From Lachnospiraceae bacterium (GTDB lineage Bacteria; Bacillota; Clostridia; Lachnospirales; Lachnospiraceae), in contig JAFTAU010000035.1 in assembly GCA_017455435.1 (NCBI GenBank), positions 1-35,851 of the forward strand: a stretch of DNA of 35,851 nucleotides, in the 5' to 3' direction. Position numbers and translations under genes: made by a program. The notes under the pieces are model-generated. The model did not search any database and was not told where the DNA came from. It was given only the letters and a program-made list of their open reading frames with translations. Of this stretch, positions 24,281 through 32,785 are shown one piece after another. How positions within the stretch are numbered: position 1 is the stretch's first letter; every line of letters starts with the position of its first letter.

Positions 24281-26230
24281 TCACGATTTCTCGCGGATGC
24301 TGCCGTCGCGGTAGGCGTCGAGCAGGTCGTAGAGCTCATCAATCCGGTCGTGAAGGAGCTTTCCGTTATCAGAATCGGCTACGTAGAGGCGGTTTCGCAC
24401 ATCTTCCACGACAAAAGTCTCAGAGTGAATGTCGCTCCCCTTTTTGATGGCGTCCTCGGTAGAAGTGAAGGGCTCGTGATAGACCAGCTTGAGCCCGTAT
24501 GAATTGGAAATGAGCGTATACCCGGCGATACCGGTGGTGTTGTAATATGCTCGCGAAAAGCCGCCGTCGATTATGAGCAGCTTTCCTCCGCACTTGATGG
24601 GAGATTCGCCCTTCTTTTGCTTTACGGGCACATGGCCGTTGATGATATGCCCCGTCTCGGGATCCAGGCCGAATTCTTCAAAAATATTCTGAACTACTTC
24701 CTCTCGTTCGTAATTGGTATAATACGGCGTCATGGGTTCCTTGTGCGTCTCGGAATTCTTTATGAAATAGCGCTCAAAAGTAGTCATCCTGGTTTTTCCG
24801 AACAGCGGTGAAGCCTCGTTTGCCCATAGATAATACGCGATATCGGAGGCCGCCTCCCTTTCGGGTCCGGGCGCCATATAAAACGCGCGGCGCATATCGG
24901 AATCAAGCTTGTCAAGCAAAGCGCGTCCGCACAGACTTTCGCCGTCAACGTCCACCTGTCTGAACGAACCGTCCTTATTCATAGGTATTGAGCCGTGGAA
25001 GATGAGGTTGTTGTTGCGGACCAGGTACAGGCTGCCGTGGTTGAAAAGGAATCTGACGTGATGCTGCAGCTTCTCGCATTGCAGAAAAGCGCTTTGCAGT
25101 TTTTTCATCAGCAGAATCTCGGAATCGTTGAGTTTGTATGGATTTGCGGGATCCACGGTGGGAAAACTGACGTCTTCGATGGGATATTCCCTGCCGTAGA
25201 CGGTGACGGTTTTCTTTTCGTAGTCAATCTTATCCAATAGCCGGCGGTCTTCCATGCGGTATTCAGGGTGACGGGCTATCACCTGCCCTTCGAGCTTGAA
25301 CTGAAGTATGGCGGCCGCCTTGTGCATCTGCATATCCAGCGTCACGTCAGAGGGGTCGTGCTTTCCGTCGTATTTTACCTCAAAGCAGGCGCACGAATCG
25401 CCGGCGTATGTGTCCATTGCAAAACGCATAAGAGGAATGAGGTTTATCCCGTAACCGTCCTCGATAATATCAAGATTTCCGTAGCGGGCGGAAAGGCGCA
25501 GCACTGTTGCTATGCAGGCCATATTGCCGCTGGCGGCGCCCATCCAGACCACGTCGTGATTTCCCCATTGCACGTCCACGTCGCGCTTCATGCCGATGAG
25601 CTTGTCCATGATGATGTGGGGGCCGGGGCCTCTGTCATAAATGTCGCCCACCACATGTAGATGATTGACGCAGAGACGTTGTATGCATTCCGCGAAAGCC
25701 GTTACACAGGCCGAGGCCGAGCCGGTCCTGACTATGGCTTCCATGATGCCGTCGTAGTATTTTTCTTTGTCCGAAACGTCATTTTCGGCCAGAAGTTCAT
25801 CTACTATATAAATAAAATCAGGGTCTATTGTCTTGCGAACCTTGGAACGGGAGTATTTCATTGAAGAACGCTTAATCATGCGGATTAAGCGAAAAAGAGC
25901 CGTACGGTACCAGTCGTGCATATTGGTGCCGGCAGCCTTGACAAGCTGTATCTTCTGGCGGGGATAGTAAATGAGCGTTGCCAGTTCGCGTTTGTCATCG
26001 GAGGACAGTTCAAAACCGAACTCGTCCTCAATTTTGCTTTTGACCGCGCCGGAGCCGTTGCGGATGATGTGGTCAAACTGCTCGTATTCGCCGTGTATGT
26101 CACTGATGAAATGTTCTGTTGCCTTCGGGAGCTGAAGAATGGCGGAAAGGTTTATTATCTCCGTGCTGGCCTTTGAAATGGTGGGAAAACGATAAGATAA
26201 TGCTTCGAGATAATGCTTGTCAGCGCTCAT
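24281..26230 (-). CDS. fbp: Class III fructose-1,6-bisphosphatase (Firmicutes type)
   Basis: A 649-residue class III fructose-1,6-bisphosphatase, the gluconeogenic phosphatase of Clostridia and Bacilli, built on a calcineurin-like metallophosphoesterase fold. Metal-site motifs are intact: FISDIHGEYEQFDHII near residue 42, HVVGDIYDRGPGPH, and VQWGNHDVVWMGAASG. The C-terminal half holds NGHVPVKQKKGESPIKCGGK and LLIIDGGFSRAYY, also typical. The length fits the family. The start has GGAGG with nine bases of spacing. It is monocistronic and divergent from the surface-protein gene. Confidence 0.96.
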   Translation of the reverse strand: MSADKHYLEALSYRFPTISKASTEIINLSAILQLPKATEHFISDIHGEYEQFDHIIRNGSGAVKSKIEDEFGFELSSDDKRELATLIYYPRQKIQLVKAAGTNMHDWYRTALFRLIRMIKRSSMKYSRSKVRKTIDPDFIYIVDELLAENDVSDKEKYYDGIMEAIVRTGSASACVTAFAECIQRLCVNHLHVVGDIYDRGPGPHIIMDKLIGMKRDVDVQWGNHDVVWMGAASGNMACIATVLRLSARYGNLDIIEDGYGINLIPLMRFAMDTYAGDSCACFEVKYDGKHDPSDVTLDMQMHKAAAILQFKLEGQVIARHPEYRMEDRRLLDKIDYEKKTVTVYGREYPIEDVSFPTVDPANPYKLNDSEILLMKKLQSAFLQCEKLQHHVRFLFNHGSLYLVRNNNLIFHGSIPMNKDGSFRQVDVDGESLCGRALLDKLDSDMRRAFYMAPGPEREAASDIAYYLWANEASPLFGKTRMTTFERYFIKNSETHKEPMTPYYTNYEREEVVQNIFEEFGLDPETGHIINGHVPVKQKKGESPIKCGGKLLIIDGGFSRAYYNTTGIAGYTLISNSYGLKLVYHEPFTSTEDAIKKGSDIHSETFVVEDVRNRLYVADSDNGKLLHDRIDELYDLLDAYRDGSIREKS

Positions 26231-26266
26231 ATTTTAATACCTCCGTGCATTGTTTCGTGTATTTAT

Positions 26267-26275
26267 ATTTTATCA
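26267..26275 (-). promoter_or_regulatory. Extended -10 promoter for fbp
   Basis: The minus strand reads TGATAAAAT at 26275-26267, an extended -10, giving a start near 26260 and a leader of about 30 bases. No clear -35 hexamer. Confidence 0.5.
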
Positions 26276-26429
26276 CATCCGCCGGCAGAGCGTTACCCGA
26301 AAAAACGTCTGTTTTGCATACGATTATTAAAAGGGAGAAAGGAAACAGTTTATAATTACAGGCGAACGCTTTACAAATAAAGAAACACATTAATAACGCG
26401 AAACAAACGAAATTTTATCCATACACACC

Positions 26430-26458
26430 TTGAAAAACCGCGAAAAGAGAGTTATAAT
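26430..26458 (+). promoter_or_regulatory. Promoter for the surface-protein/peptide/radical-SAM transcription unit
   Basis: TTGAAA (26430-26435) and TATAAT (26453-26458), spacer 17 bases. The start would be near 26465, with a leader of about 68 bases ending in TAAGGAG (26519-26525) before ATG 26533. The rest of the 302-base gap between fbp and this gene is AT-rich and shows no gene. Confidence 0.75.
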
Positions 26459-26532
26459 TCATGTACAACTGACAGAAATACTGCTGTGCCGTGTTTCTTT
26501 GTTGTTGTATATTTTTTTTAAGGAGAAAAAAT

Positions 26533-29500
26533 ATGGAAAAAAGGAAGACAAAAGGGTTTTTGGCAATGCTCCTGGCACTTGCCATGATAATAACCCTGCT
26601 GCCGGCTCAGGCGTTTGCCACAGACATTAGCGTGGCCGAGATCGGCAGCACCAAGTATGAGACGCTTGCTGCAGCAGTTTCCGCTGCCCAGGCGGGCGAT
26701 AAGATCAAACTAATCGGAGATGAGACGATCACTTCTACATTGACGATCGGAAAAGATCTTACACTTGACTTGAACGGACATACGCTGACGATGACCGTTA
26801 CTTCCGGGATGAGCGGAGCTGTTTATGTGAACAGTCACAGCTTGACTATTCAGGACAGCTCGGACGGCCAGGCAGGCAGAATAGACATTACCAGCAATTC
26901 CGGTAACGGTGCTTATGGTTTTTATCTGTCCGGCAGCGGAAGCAGTCTCTCAATCGAGAGCGGCAGCATTACTGCCACAAACTATTACAACAGTAATGGC
27001 AGTTATTTTAGTCAGAAAGGCATTGATGCAGTATGCGTTTCATCCGGAACATCGTTTACCATGTCCGGCGGAAGCCTTACCGCCAGCAATGCAAACAACA
27101 GCGGCAAAGCTGCATATGCCGTTTATGTTTCAGGCGGCACTGCCAATATAACCGGCGGATCAATCATCGTTGACGATCACGATACTTATGGCTGGTCCGA
27201 TGATCATCTGGTATACAAATCAAGCGGCACTGTAAACATTACCGGCGGCAAATTCAAGAGCCCCAAACAGCTTGACTTTAACGGTATCACAAGCAAACTG
27301 ACCGGCGGCTATATGCTTGCTGCTGCAGATGATGACGGATATCGCGCAGTCATTTCCGCAGTAGCTCAGATCGGAAATGCAAAGTACACCACACTTGCCG
27401 AGGCCATTGCTGCGGTTCCGACTGACGGCACCGAGACTACGATCACGATGATTGCGAACGAAGTTCTGTCGAGCGGCGTCACGATTGTAGCGGGTCAGAA
27501 TATCGTTCTTGAGTTGAACGGTAAGATTGTCTCCGAGTCGCTGTCTCAGTCCGGCACGACCGCGCTGATCACCAACCGCGGCACGCTGACCATTCAGGAC
27601 AATACTGACACTGATAAAGACGGCACTGGCACCGGCAAAATCACTTACTTCAACGGTTTGCCGGATCCGGCTGCAATCCCCGGCTATGCGAGCAACACCA
27701 TCGCCAATAACGGCACGCTTACTATTGAAAGCGGTCTTGTTGAAAACACGACAAACGGCGGTTATGCGGCATATACGGTCGATAACCTTACAAACGGTAA
27801 CGGTTATACTCCGGTGTTCACGATGAACGGCGGCAGACTGTATAACAACTACACCGACGCTGTTCGCATGTTCCTCAACTCGGATACAAAGCTGAACAAG
27901 GTCGTCATCAACGGCGGCGTTCTGGATTCCGACAAGGCCAGCGGTCGCGTGATTGTAATCCACAACCCGAACTCAAAAGTTAATAAGGGCGAACTTGACA
28001 TTACCGGCGGCACAATCAACGGCAAAGTGAACGGCTGGAGCGCTGCCAATGCCGGTGGAGTTGAAGACAGATTCTCCGATGCGCAGTACGCTGAGATCGC
28101 CATTAACATCAGCGGCGGCAATATCGGCGCGCTGAGCTTCGCCGAAATGGCTAATGAAACCTTACGCGCGCAGGCACTTCAGGTGACCGGCGGCAAGTAC
28201 AAGACTACTCCGTCTACTTACGTAACCGAGGGCTACGAGGCGGTTGCCATCGACGAAGATCCTTACTTCTTTGAAGTTGTTCCTGCTGTTACCTACGTCG
28301 CCCAGATCGGCGAAGAAAAGTATGAAAAACTTTCAGACGCTATTCTTGCTCTTAAAGACGGCGATACGCTGACCCTTCTTGAGGACTATGACTTTGTAGC
28401 GAATGAAGGACATGAATACTACTGGATAGACGACGGCGGAAACAAGCCTTACAACAAGAACAATCAGCTTGAGATTGCCGCAAACAACATTACCATCGAT
28501 CTGAACGGACATGAGATTACTAATCTCATGAATAACTCCATCTGCATAGGTGCAAATGCTTCCGGTACTACATATCAGAACATTACCATCAAGGACGGAT
28601 CTCTTAAAGTTGGTATCGATGATTATGCAAGAAAAGACAACAAGCTTTATGCATATGTTGTTTCGGTAAGGCATGCGGAAGGAGTCAAGTTCGAAAACCT
28701 CACCACTCTCGGCGGAATAAACGTAACTGACGGTTCTGTAGTAGAGATCGACGGACTTACTTTTGAGGGAACCAAGTTTTATGCAGTATGCTCTCAGGAA
28801 GGAGCTGATATTACACTTAGAAACGGGGATTTCTCGAAGTACGAGGTGGGCTCTGCCAATACTCTGTTCTGGGTCGAAACAGGATCAACCATGAGCATTT
28901 ACGGCGGAACCTACAGCCTGTCCGGAACGACGAAGTTTGAAAATGATGCCGATCCCGTTCTTTACGGCGGAATCTATAACTTCGATCCCGCTGCTTATGT
29001 GGCAAACGGTTACAAAGCGGTTGCGATAGGCGAGGGTCTCTACCAGGTTGGCGTGATCGAAGCTACCGCCACTCAGGAAGGAGATGTTTATGACAATGAA
29101 GTAACATTCAGTGTCGGCTCGGTTGTAAAGGACGCCGATGAAGAGGTGATCACCGGAAGCGCTGAAGTCGCTCAGTCGATTACTCTTACCGGAACCTTCG
29201 AAAACGATTATAAAGAAATCGTCACTGACAATGCTTCCAAGACTGCTGTAGGCGCTGCAAATCTTGCCCAGTTCGACGAAGCACAGCTTCCCGATATCGT
29301 TGCTGCTGCCTATGTCGAAGCCGGCAATCAGGCTGCCGACATTAAAGATGTCAAAATCGTTGTTGTCAGCGACGGCGTTACCGAAGGTACAAGCACAGGC
29401 GGACTTCATACCCTTACTTATGAAGTCCATCCCGAAGCTATCACTTATAATGCCGGCGGCGAAGCTATCAACTCTGTTGCTATAGCAAACAGCCAGCTCG

Positions 29501-30585
29501 GATCGGAAGCCGTTTTCTCCATCAAGCTTCCTGTTTCAGACGAGCTTTACAGCGAAGCCGTAGATACTGACGGTTACAGATATGTATCTGTTACACACGT
29601 GAGCTCCGATGAAGGATATGAGGACGAAGTAGGATACTTTAGAATCAACGGAACCGCGGGCAGCTACTACATCATTTGCGACGTAACGCACTTCAGTGAG
29701 TTTGAACTTGAGCCCGTTGTCGTTGCTAATGTTGCCGGCGTCAAGGTTCAGGCCTCCATCACGCTTCAGGATGACATCAAGATTAACTTCTACGTAAACG
29801 GTCTCGATGGCGATAAATACGTAGGAGACTACAAGGTCAGATATACTTACAACGGCGTAACAACCGAAGTAAGGCTTGACGAAGTCAGCACGGAAGCAAA
29901 CGGATACAAGTTCGTTGTAGCGGAGTGCGCAGCCAGACAGATGAATGACACTGTTGATTTCCGCGTATTCTATCAGGACACCGAAATCTTCCGTACTCCC
30001 GACTACTCAATCAGAGTATACTGCGAGAAACAGCTTGCCAAGTCCAACATCAATGCCAAGCTCAGAAACATCTGCCTTGCAGTTCTGGATTACGGCGCGG
30101 CCGCTCAGAATTACTTTGGTTATCAGAAGAGCAACCTTGCCAACGCTACCTACACTGCAGGAACAGTTGCTTCTACCGTAGTTCCGGTTTATGTAGCTGA
30201 GGCCACCTGGGATGGAGCTGTTTCAAAGGTAACTGCTTCCCTTAGCCTGAAGTCCAGAACGGAACTCAATTTCTACATCTATTCGGCTTCATATATTGAC
30301 GAAGAAGTAACCGTTACCGTAGGCGGAAGCACATGGACCAACTACACCTATGAGTATCTTGGAGACAATGATGGACTTAAGATATACAAACTCACAGTAA
30401 AGGGTATCGCTTCCGGTCTGCTTGGACAGAATGTATCCTTTGAGATTCTGGAAGGCGGTATTGCCTCCGCGACATATTCACCCATGTCCTATGCCTATAG
30501 GAACCAGAACAAGGGTGCCGGTCTCGGAAATGTATGTAAAGCACTGTACAATTATTACGTAGCTGCCAGTGCGTACTTTAACTAA
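26533..30585 (+). CDS. Large secreted beta-helix surface protein with three repeat units and duplicated C-terminal module
   Basis: A 1350-residue exported protein. The signal peptide ends near AFATD. Three units open with the same phrase, Val-Ala-x-Ile-Gly-x-x-Lys-Tyr-x-x-Leu, at about residues 34, 277 and 589, each followed by GDT-type strands and an (I/L)xLDLNGHx(I/L) or LELNGK turn, then Gly-rich parallel beta-helix rungs such as SGGSLT and ITGGKF. About 860-1060 is a different beta-rich stretch. The C-terminus is a duplicated module at about 1065-1228 and 1230-1350, each with an INFYV/LNFYI strand and an ALxYxxAAxxYF ending. Similar C-terminal pairs occur in other clostridial surface proteins. 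Function is likely adhesion or surface matrix; no catalytic motif or LPXTG is seen. ATG 26533 with TAAGGAG is chosen over an upstream in-frame start. It runs without terminator into a peptide gene 20 bases on. Confidence 0.85.
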   Translation: MEKRKTKGFLAMLLALAMIITLLPAQAFATDISVAEIGSTKYETLAAAVSAAQAGDKIKLIGDETITSTLTIGKDLTLDLNGHTLTMTVTSGMSGAVYVNSHSLTIQDSSDGQAGRIDITSNSGNGAYGFYLSGSGSSLSIESGSITATNYYNSNGSYFSQKGIDAVCVSSGTSFTMSGGSLTASNANNSGKAAYAVYVSGGTANITGGSIIVDDHDTYGWSDDHLVYKSSGTVNITGGKFKSPKQLDFNGITSKLTGGYMLAAADDDGYRAVISAVAQIGNAKYTTLAEAIAAVPTDGTETTITMIANEVLSSGVTIVAGQNIVLELNGKIVSESLSQSGTTALITNRGTLTIQDNTDTDKDGTGTGKITYFNGLPDPAAIPGYASNTIANNGTLTIESGLVENTTNGGYAAYTVDNLTNGNGYTPVFTMNGGRLYNNYTDAVRMFLNSDTKLNKVVINGGVLDSDKASGRVIVIHNPNSKVNKGELDITGGTINGKVNGWSAANAGGVEDRFSDAQYAEIAINISGGNIGALSFAEMANETLRAQALQVTGGKYKTTPSTYVTEGYEAVAIDEDPYFFEVVPAVTYVAQIGEEKYEKLSDAILALKDGDTLTLLEDYDFVANEGHEYYWIDDGGNKPYNKNNQLEIAANNITIDLNGHEITNLMNNSICIGANASGTTYQNITIKDGSLKVGIDDYARKDNKLYAYVVSVRHAEGVKFENLTTLGGINVTDGSVVEIDGLTFEGTKFYAVCSQEGADITLRNGDFSKYEVGSANTLFWVETGSTMSIYGGTYSLSGTTKFENDADPVLYGGIYNFDPAAYVANGYKAVAIGEGLYQVGVIEATATQEGDVYDNEVTFSVGSVVKDADEEVITGSAEVAQSITLTGTFENDYKEIVTDNASKTAVGAANLAQFDEAQLPDIVAAAYVEAGNQAADIKDVKIVVVSDGVTEGTSTGGLHTLTYEVHPEAITYNAGGEAINSVAIANSQLGSEAVFSIKLPVSDELYSEAVDTDGYRYVSVTHVSSDEGYEDEVGYFRINGTAGSYYIICDVTHFSEFELEPVVVANVAGVKVQASITLQDDIKINFYVNGLDGDKYVGDYKVRYTYNGVTTEVRLDEVSTEANGYKFVVAECAARQMNDTVDFRVFYQDTEIFRTPDYSIRVYCEKQLAKSNINAKLRNICLAVLDYGAAAQNYFGYQKSNLANATYTAGTVASTVVPVYVAEATWDGAVSKVTASLSLKSRTELNFYIYSASYIDEEVTVTVGGSTWTNYTYEYLGDNDGLKIYKLTVKGIASGLLGQNVSFEILEGGIASATYSPMSYAYRNQNKGAGLGNVCKALYNYYVAASAYFN

Positions 30586-30605
30586 AACTCAGGAGGGGAA
30601 TTGTT

Positions 30606-30734
30606 ATGAAAAGACCTTTTGAAGAACCCGCTGCAAAGGTAGAGCTTATCGACGTCAATGACGTGCTGTGCTCAAGCTTCACTTTCTGCGGAGGGGGAGA
30701 AGAAGAATTAGTCGAGGATGATCCTTTGGGCTAA
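30606..30734 (+). CDS. RiPP-like precursor peptide (42 residues, two Cys)
   Basis: A 42-residue peptide preceded by a very strong AGGAGGGG (30591-30598). It begins MKRPFEEPAAKVELIDVNDV, a charged leader with spaced prolines, and ends in a core with Cys22, Cys28 and a Gly-Gly-Gly/acidic tail (CSSFTFCGGG, then Glu/Asp-rich, ending Pro-Leu-Gly). The gene directly follows a surface-protein gene and is followed by a radical SAM/SPASM enzyme, the usual layout of a ribosomally made, radical-SAM-modified peptide. The C-x5-C core fits thioether formation (ranthipeptide or sactipeptide type), but the modification is inferred from context. The leader resembles short peptides common in gut Clostridia (KP...E.I...DVI pattern), from memory. 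No export or protease gene is in the window. Confidence 0.75.
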   Translation: MKRPFEEPAAKVELIDVNDVLCSSFTFCGGGEEELVEDDPLG

Positions 30735-30754
30735 TCCGATATAGGTAATTGTAA

Positions 30755-30791
30755 GGGGCAGGAGGCGAAAAATGCCGACTGCCCCTGTTTT
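30755..30791 (+). terminator. Hairpin with T-rich tail between peptide and maturase (attenuator-like)
   Basis: GGGGCAG (30755-30761) pairs with CTGCCCC (30779-30785), with an inner GGC/GCC pair, followed by TGTTTT. It would stop part of transcription after the precursor, keeping the peptide in excess over the enzyme. An AGGAGG ribosome site lies in its 5' arm and loop. Confidence 0.65.
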
Positions 30792-30816
30792 GGTATACCG
30801 GGGGACGGTTTTATGA
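30772..30816 (+). CDS. Possible 14-codon leader ORF overlapping the maturase start
   Basis: ATG 30772 follows AGGAGG (30760-30765) at ideal distance and reads MPTAPVLVYRGTVL, ending in TGA 30814-30816, which overlaps the maturase ATG as ATGA. The ribosome site is better than that of the maturase itself. It could couple translation and open the hairpin it lies in. Equally it may be chance; nothing supports a function for the product. Confidence 0.35.
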   Translation: MPTAPVLVYRGTVL

Positions 30817-32159
30817 GACAGATTTATCCTGTCATGAAACACTTTGAAAAGATAGGCTCGCCGCAAAAGATTGAGGAACGCGTTTACCGGCTGAGCCATC
30901 ATGTAATGACACTCTCTGTCACGGAGGGTGTCTTGCTGTACCATAAGATGACGGGAGAAATGCTGCTGCTGACATCCGGGGAATGGGGGACGGCCCATGC
31001 TGACGGCGCACTAAAGAGCGAACTGATAAAACGCTGGTTCCTGGTGCCGGAGGATTTTGATGAGTATGAGCTGAGTATGAAGATCCGCGAGATTGCAGCC
31101 ATTCTCACACCTAAAAAACCCGGTATAAACAGCTTTACTGTTTTTCCTACTACGGACTGCAATGCAAGATGCTTTTACTGCTATGAAAAGGGACGCCGCA
31201 GGCAGTCGATGGACGAAAAGACGGCCTTGGACGTGGCGGCGTATATCCGCAGGGTCAGCGCCGGACAGGACGTACAGCTTAACTGGTTCGGCGGAGAGCC
31301 GCTCTATAATAGCAAGGCTATTGATATTATCTGCGATGAGTTGACGCACGCAGGTGTTCCATTCACCTCGCGTATGATCAGCAACGGCTATCTTTTTGAT
31401 GAAGAAACCGTAAAAAAAGCCGTCGGACAGTGGAAGCTGCACAAAGTCCAGATTCCGCTGGACGGAACTGAAGAAACCTATAACAGGGCAAAGGCTTTTA
31501 TTTGCAAAGAAGGAAGCGCCTTTAAAAAGGTCCTTGGCAGTATCGACCTGCTGTTGGACGCCGGGGTAGATGTTGTTATCAGAATGAATGTAAGCCGGGA
31601 AAATGCCTGGGATCTGGAAAGACTTGCCGGAGAGCTGCACGAGCGGTACCGTGGCGAAAAAAGACCGGGAATCTACTGCGTTCTTTTAAAAGAATTCGGA
31701 AATAAAGAGGTGGGATGCTACGAGGATGCCGCAAAAGGGGTGCGTGCGTATGAGAGGCTTGGCAGTCGGATAGTCGAGCTCGGGCTGGGTCATATTGACC
31801 GCATCAGGAGAGATATTCCGATGAACCGCTGCATGGCCGACAGCGACAGGAGCGTAACAGTGCTGCCGGACGGAAGGCTGGGAAAATGCGAGCATGAAAG
31901 CGAAGAAAAGCTGATTGGCAGTATCTATGACGATGAGGTCGATGCCGGCGCCGTGAGTGCCTGGAAGGAGAGGATCTTTGTCCCGGAATGCCGCACCTGT
32001 CTTTTTGCACCTACATGCATAAAACTAAAGGCCTGTGCGTGGAATAAGGACGGCTGCTCGGAGGCGGATCGCGAGCTGATGCGAGTTGTTCTCAGACAGT
32101 CAATATTGAGCGAATACAAAAAACAGGTAAAAAAACAATTATCCGATGATGAAATTTGA
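30813..32159 (+). CDS. Radical SAM/SPASM peptide maturase
   Basis: A 448-residue radical SAM enzyme with a SPASM domain. Residues 1-100 are a peptide-binding-like N-terminal region (RLSHHVMTLSVTEG, then LLYHKMTGEMLLL). The radical SAM core has CNARCFYC with Cys116, Cys120 and Cys123 for the SAM-bound [4Fe-4S], then NWFGGEPLYN and MISNGYLF. The SPASM region has Cys340-x13-Gly-x4-Cys359, Cys393-x2-Cys396-x5-Cys402-x5-Cys408 and Cys415, enough for two auxiliary clusters. Members of this class install carbon-sulfur or carbon-carbon crosslinks in short peptides. Directly upstream lies a 42-residue peptide with two Cys, the obvious substrate. ATG 30813 has GGGGGACGG at 30800-30808. The stop overlaps the -35 of greA's promoter. 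Confidence 0.88.
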   Translation: MRQIYPVMKHFEKIGSPQKIEERVYRLSHHVMTLSVTEGVLLYHKMTGEMLLLTSGEWGTAHADGALKSELIKRWFLVPEDFDEYELSMKIREIAAILTPKKPGINSFTVFPTTDCNARCFYCYEKGRRRQSMDEKTALDVAAYIRRVSAGQDVQLNWFGGEPLYNSKAIDIICDELTHAGVPFTSRMISNGYLFDEETVKKAVGQWKLHKVQIPLDGTEETYNRAKAFICKEGSAFKKVLGSIDLLLDAGVDVVIRMNVSRENAWDLERLAGELHERYRGEKRPGIYCVLLKEFGNKEVGCYEDAAKGVRAYERLGSRIVELGLGHIDRIRRDIPMNRCMADSDRSVTVLPDGRLGKCEHESEEKLIGSIYDDEVDAGAVSAWKERIFVPECRTCLFAPTCIKLKACAWNKDGCSEADRELMRVVLRQSILSEYKKQVKKQLSDDEI

Positions 32160-32185
32160 CTTAAATCGGAAAATAGTAGTATAAT
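32156..32185 (+). promoter_or_regulatory. Promoter for greA-lysS
   Basis: TTGACT (32156-32161) and TATAAT (32180-32185), 18 bases apart; the -35 overlaps the maturase stop codon. The start is near 32192. Confidence 0.75.
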
Positions 32186-32238
32186 ATTCCTTCAATGGTG
32201 CCGGCCTTTTGACGATAAAAACCAAAGGCGGGCTTAAT

Positions 32239-32282
32239 CAGCCGTTAAAAGGCTGTTTTAAAGCGCGTCCGCGTTGCGGACG
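32239..32282 (+). promoter_or_regulatory. Structured greA leader RNA (two hairpins)
   Basis: In the leader of about 115 bases, CAGCC (32239-32243) pairs with GGCTG (32251-32255) and is followed by TTTTA, a short terminator-like element. CGTCCGC (32266-32272) pairs perfectly with GCGGACG (32276-32282) over GTT. The ribosome site AAGGAG follows at 32295-32300. A regulatory leader is plausible, since greA in enterobacteria has an attenuated leader, but no similarity is claimed. Confidence 0.45.
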
Positions 32283-32307
32283 GTTGATATTTTTAAGGAG
32301 TAAAAAA

Positions 32308-32784
32308 ATGTCAGAGAAGAAAATTGTGTTGACGGCAAGCGGACAGCAGAAGCTTATTGAGGAGCTCGAGGAGCTCAAATATGTCAAAAAAGCCGAAAAT
32401 GTCCAGGCGATAAAAGAGGCCCGCGGACAGGGCGATCTTTCCGAAAACGCCGAATACGACGCGGCGCGTGACGAGCAGAGAGATATCGCGGCGCGTATCA
32501 GCGAGCTGGAAGAGATTTTGAACAACGCCGAGATTGTTCCGGACGAGGTCAATTCAAAGAAGATCAGCATCGGCAGCAAGGTTCTGCTCCATGACAAAGA
32601 GCTGGACGAGGATGTGGAATACACTATCGTCGGCTCCACCGAGGCAAAGAGCCTGGATGGCTATATTTCCGGCGAATCACCCGTTGGGGCGGCGCTGCTC
32701 GGACACAAGAAAAACGACGTCGTGAAGGTTGAGACTCCCGGCGGACAGATTACATATAAAGTACTGAAGATTGAGAGATTATAA
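32308..32784 (+). CDS. greA: Transcription elongation factor GreA
   Basis: GreA, 158 residues, which binds in the RNA polymerase secondary channel and stimulates cleavage of backtracked RNA. The N-terminal coiled-coil hairpin carries the tip motif GDLSENAEYDAA with the acidic Asp and Glu that coordinate catalytic magnesium; the C-terminal FKBP-like domain has the closing motif SPVGAALLGHKKND. The length is exactly that of the family. ATG 32308 with AAGGAG at 32295-32300 is the start; an in-frame extension to 32209 would read through leader hairpins and is rejected. lysS follows after one base. Confidence 0.97.
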   Translation: MSEKKIVLTASGQQKLIEELEELKYVKKAENVQAIKEARGQGDLSENAEYDAARDEQRDIAARISELEEILNNAEIVPDEVNSKKISIGSKVLLHDKELDEDVEYTIVGSTEAKSLDGYISGESPVGAALLGHKKNDVVKVETPGGQITYKVLKIERL

Positions 32785-32785
32785 A

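Noticed and set aside
26356-26380. cre-like CcpA site (AAGCGTT core on the minus strand) between fbp and the surface-protein gene
   Set aside because: Only the central eight bases fit; the flanking positions deviate from the consensus.
32209-32307. N-terminal extension of greA
   Set aside because: It translates leader hairpins, and GreA has a fixed family length matched by the ATG at 32308.
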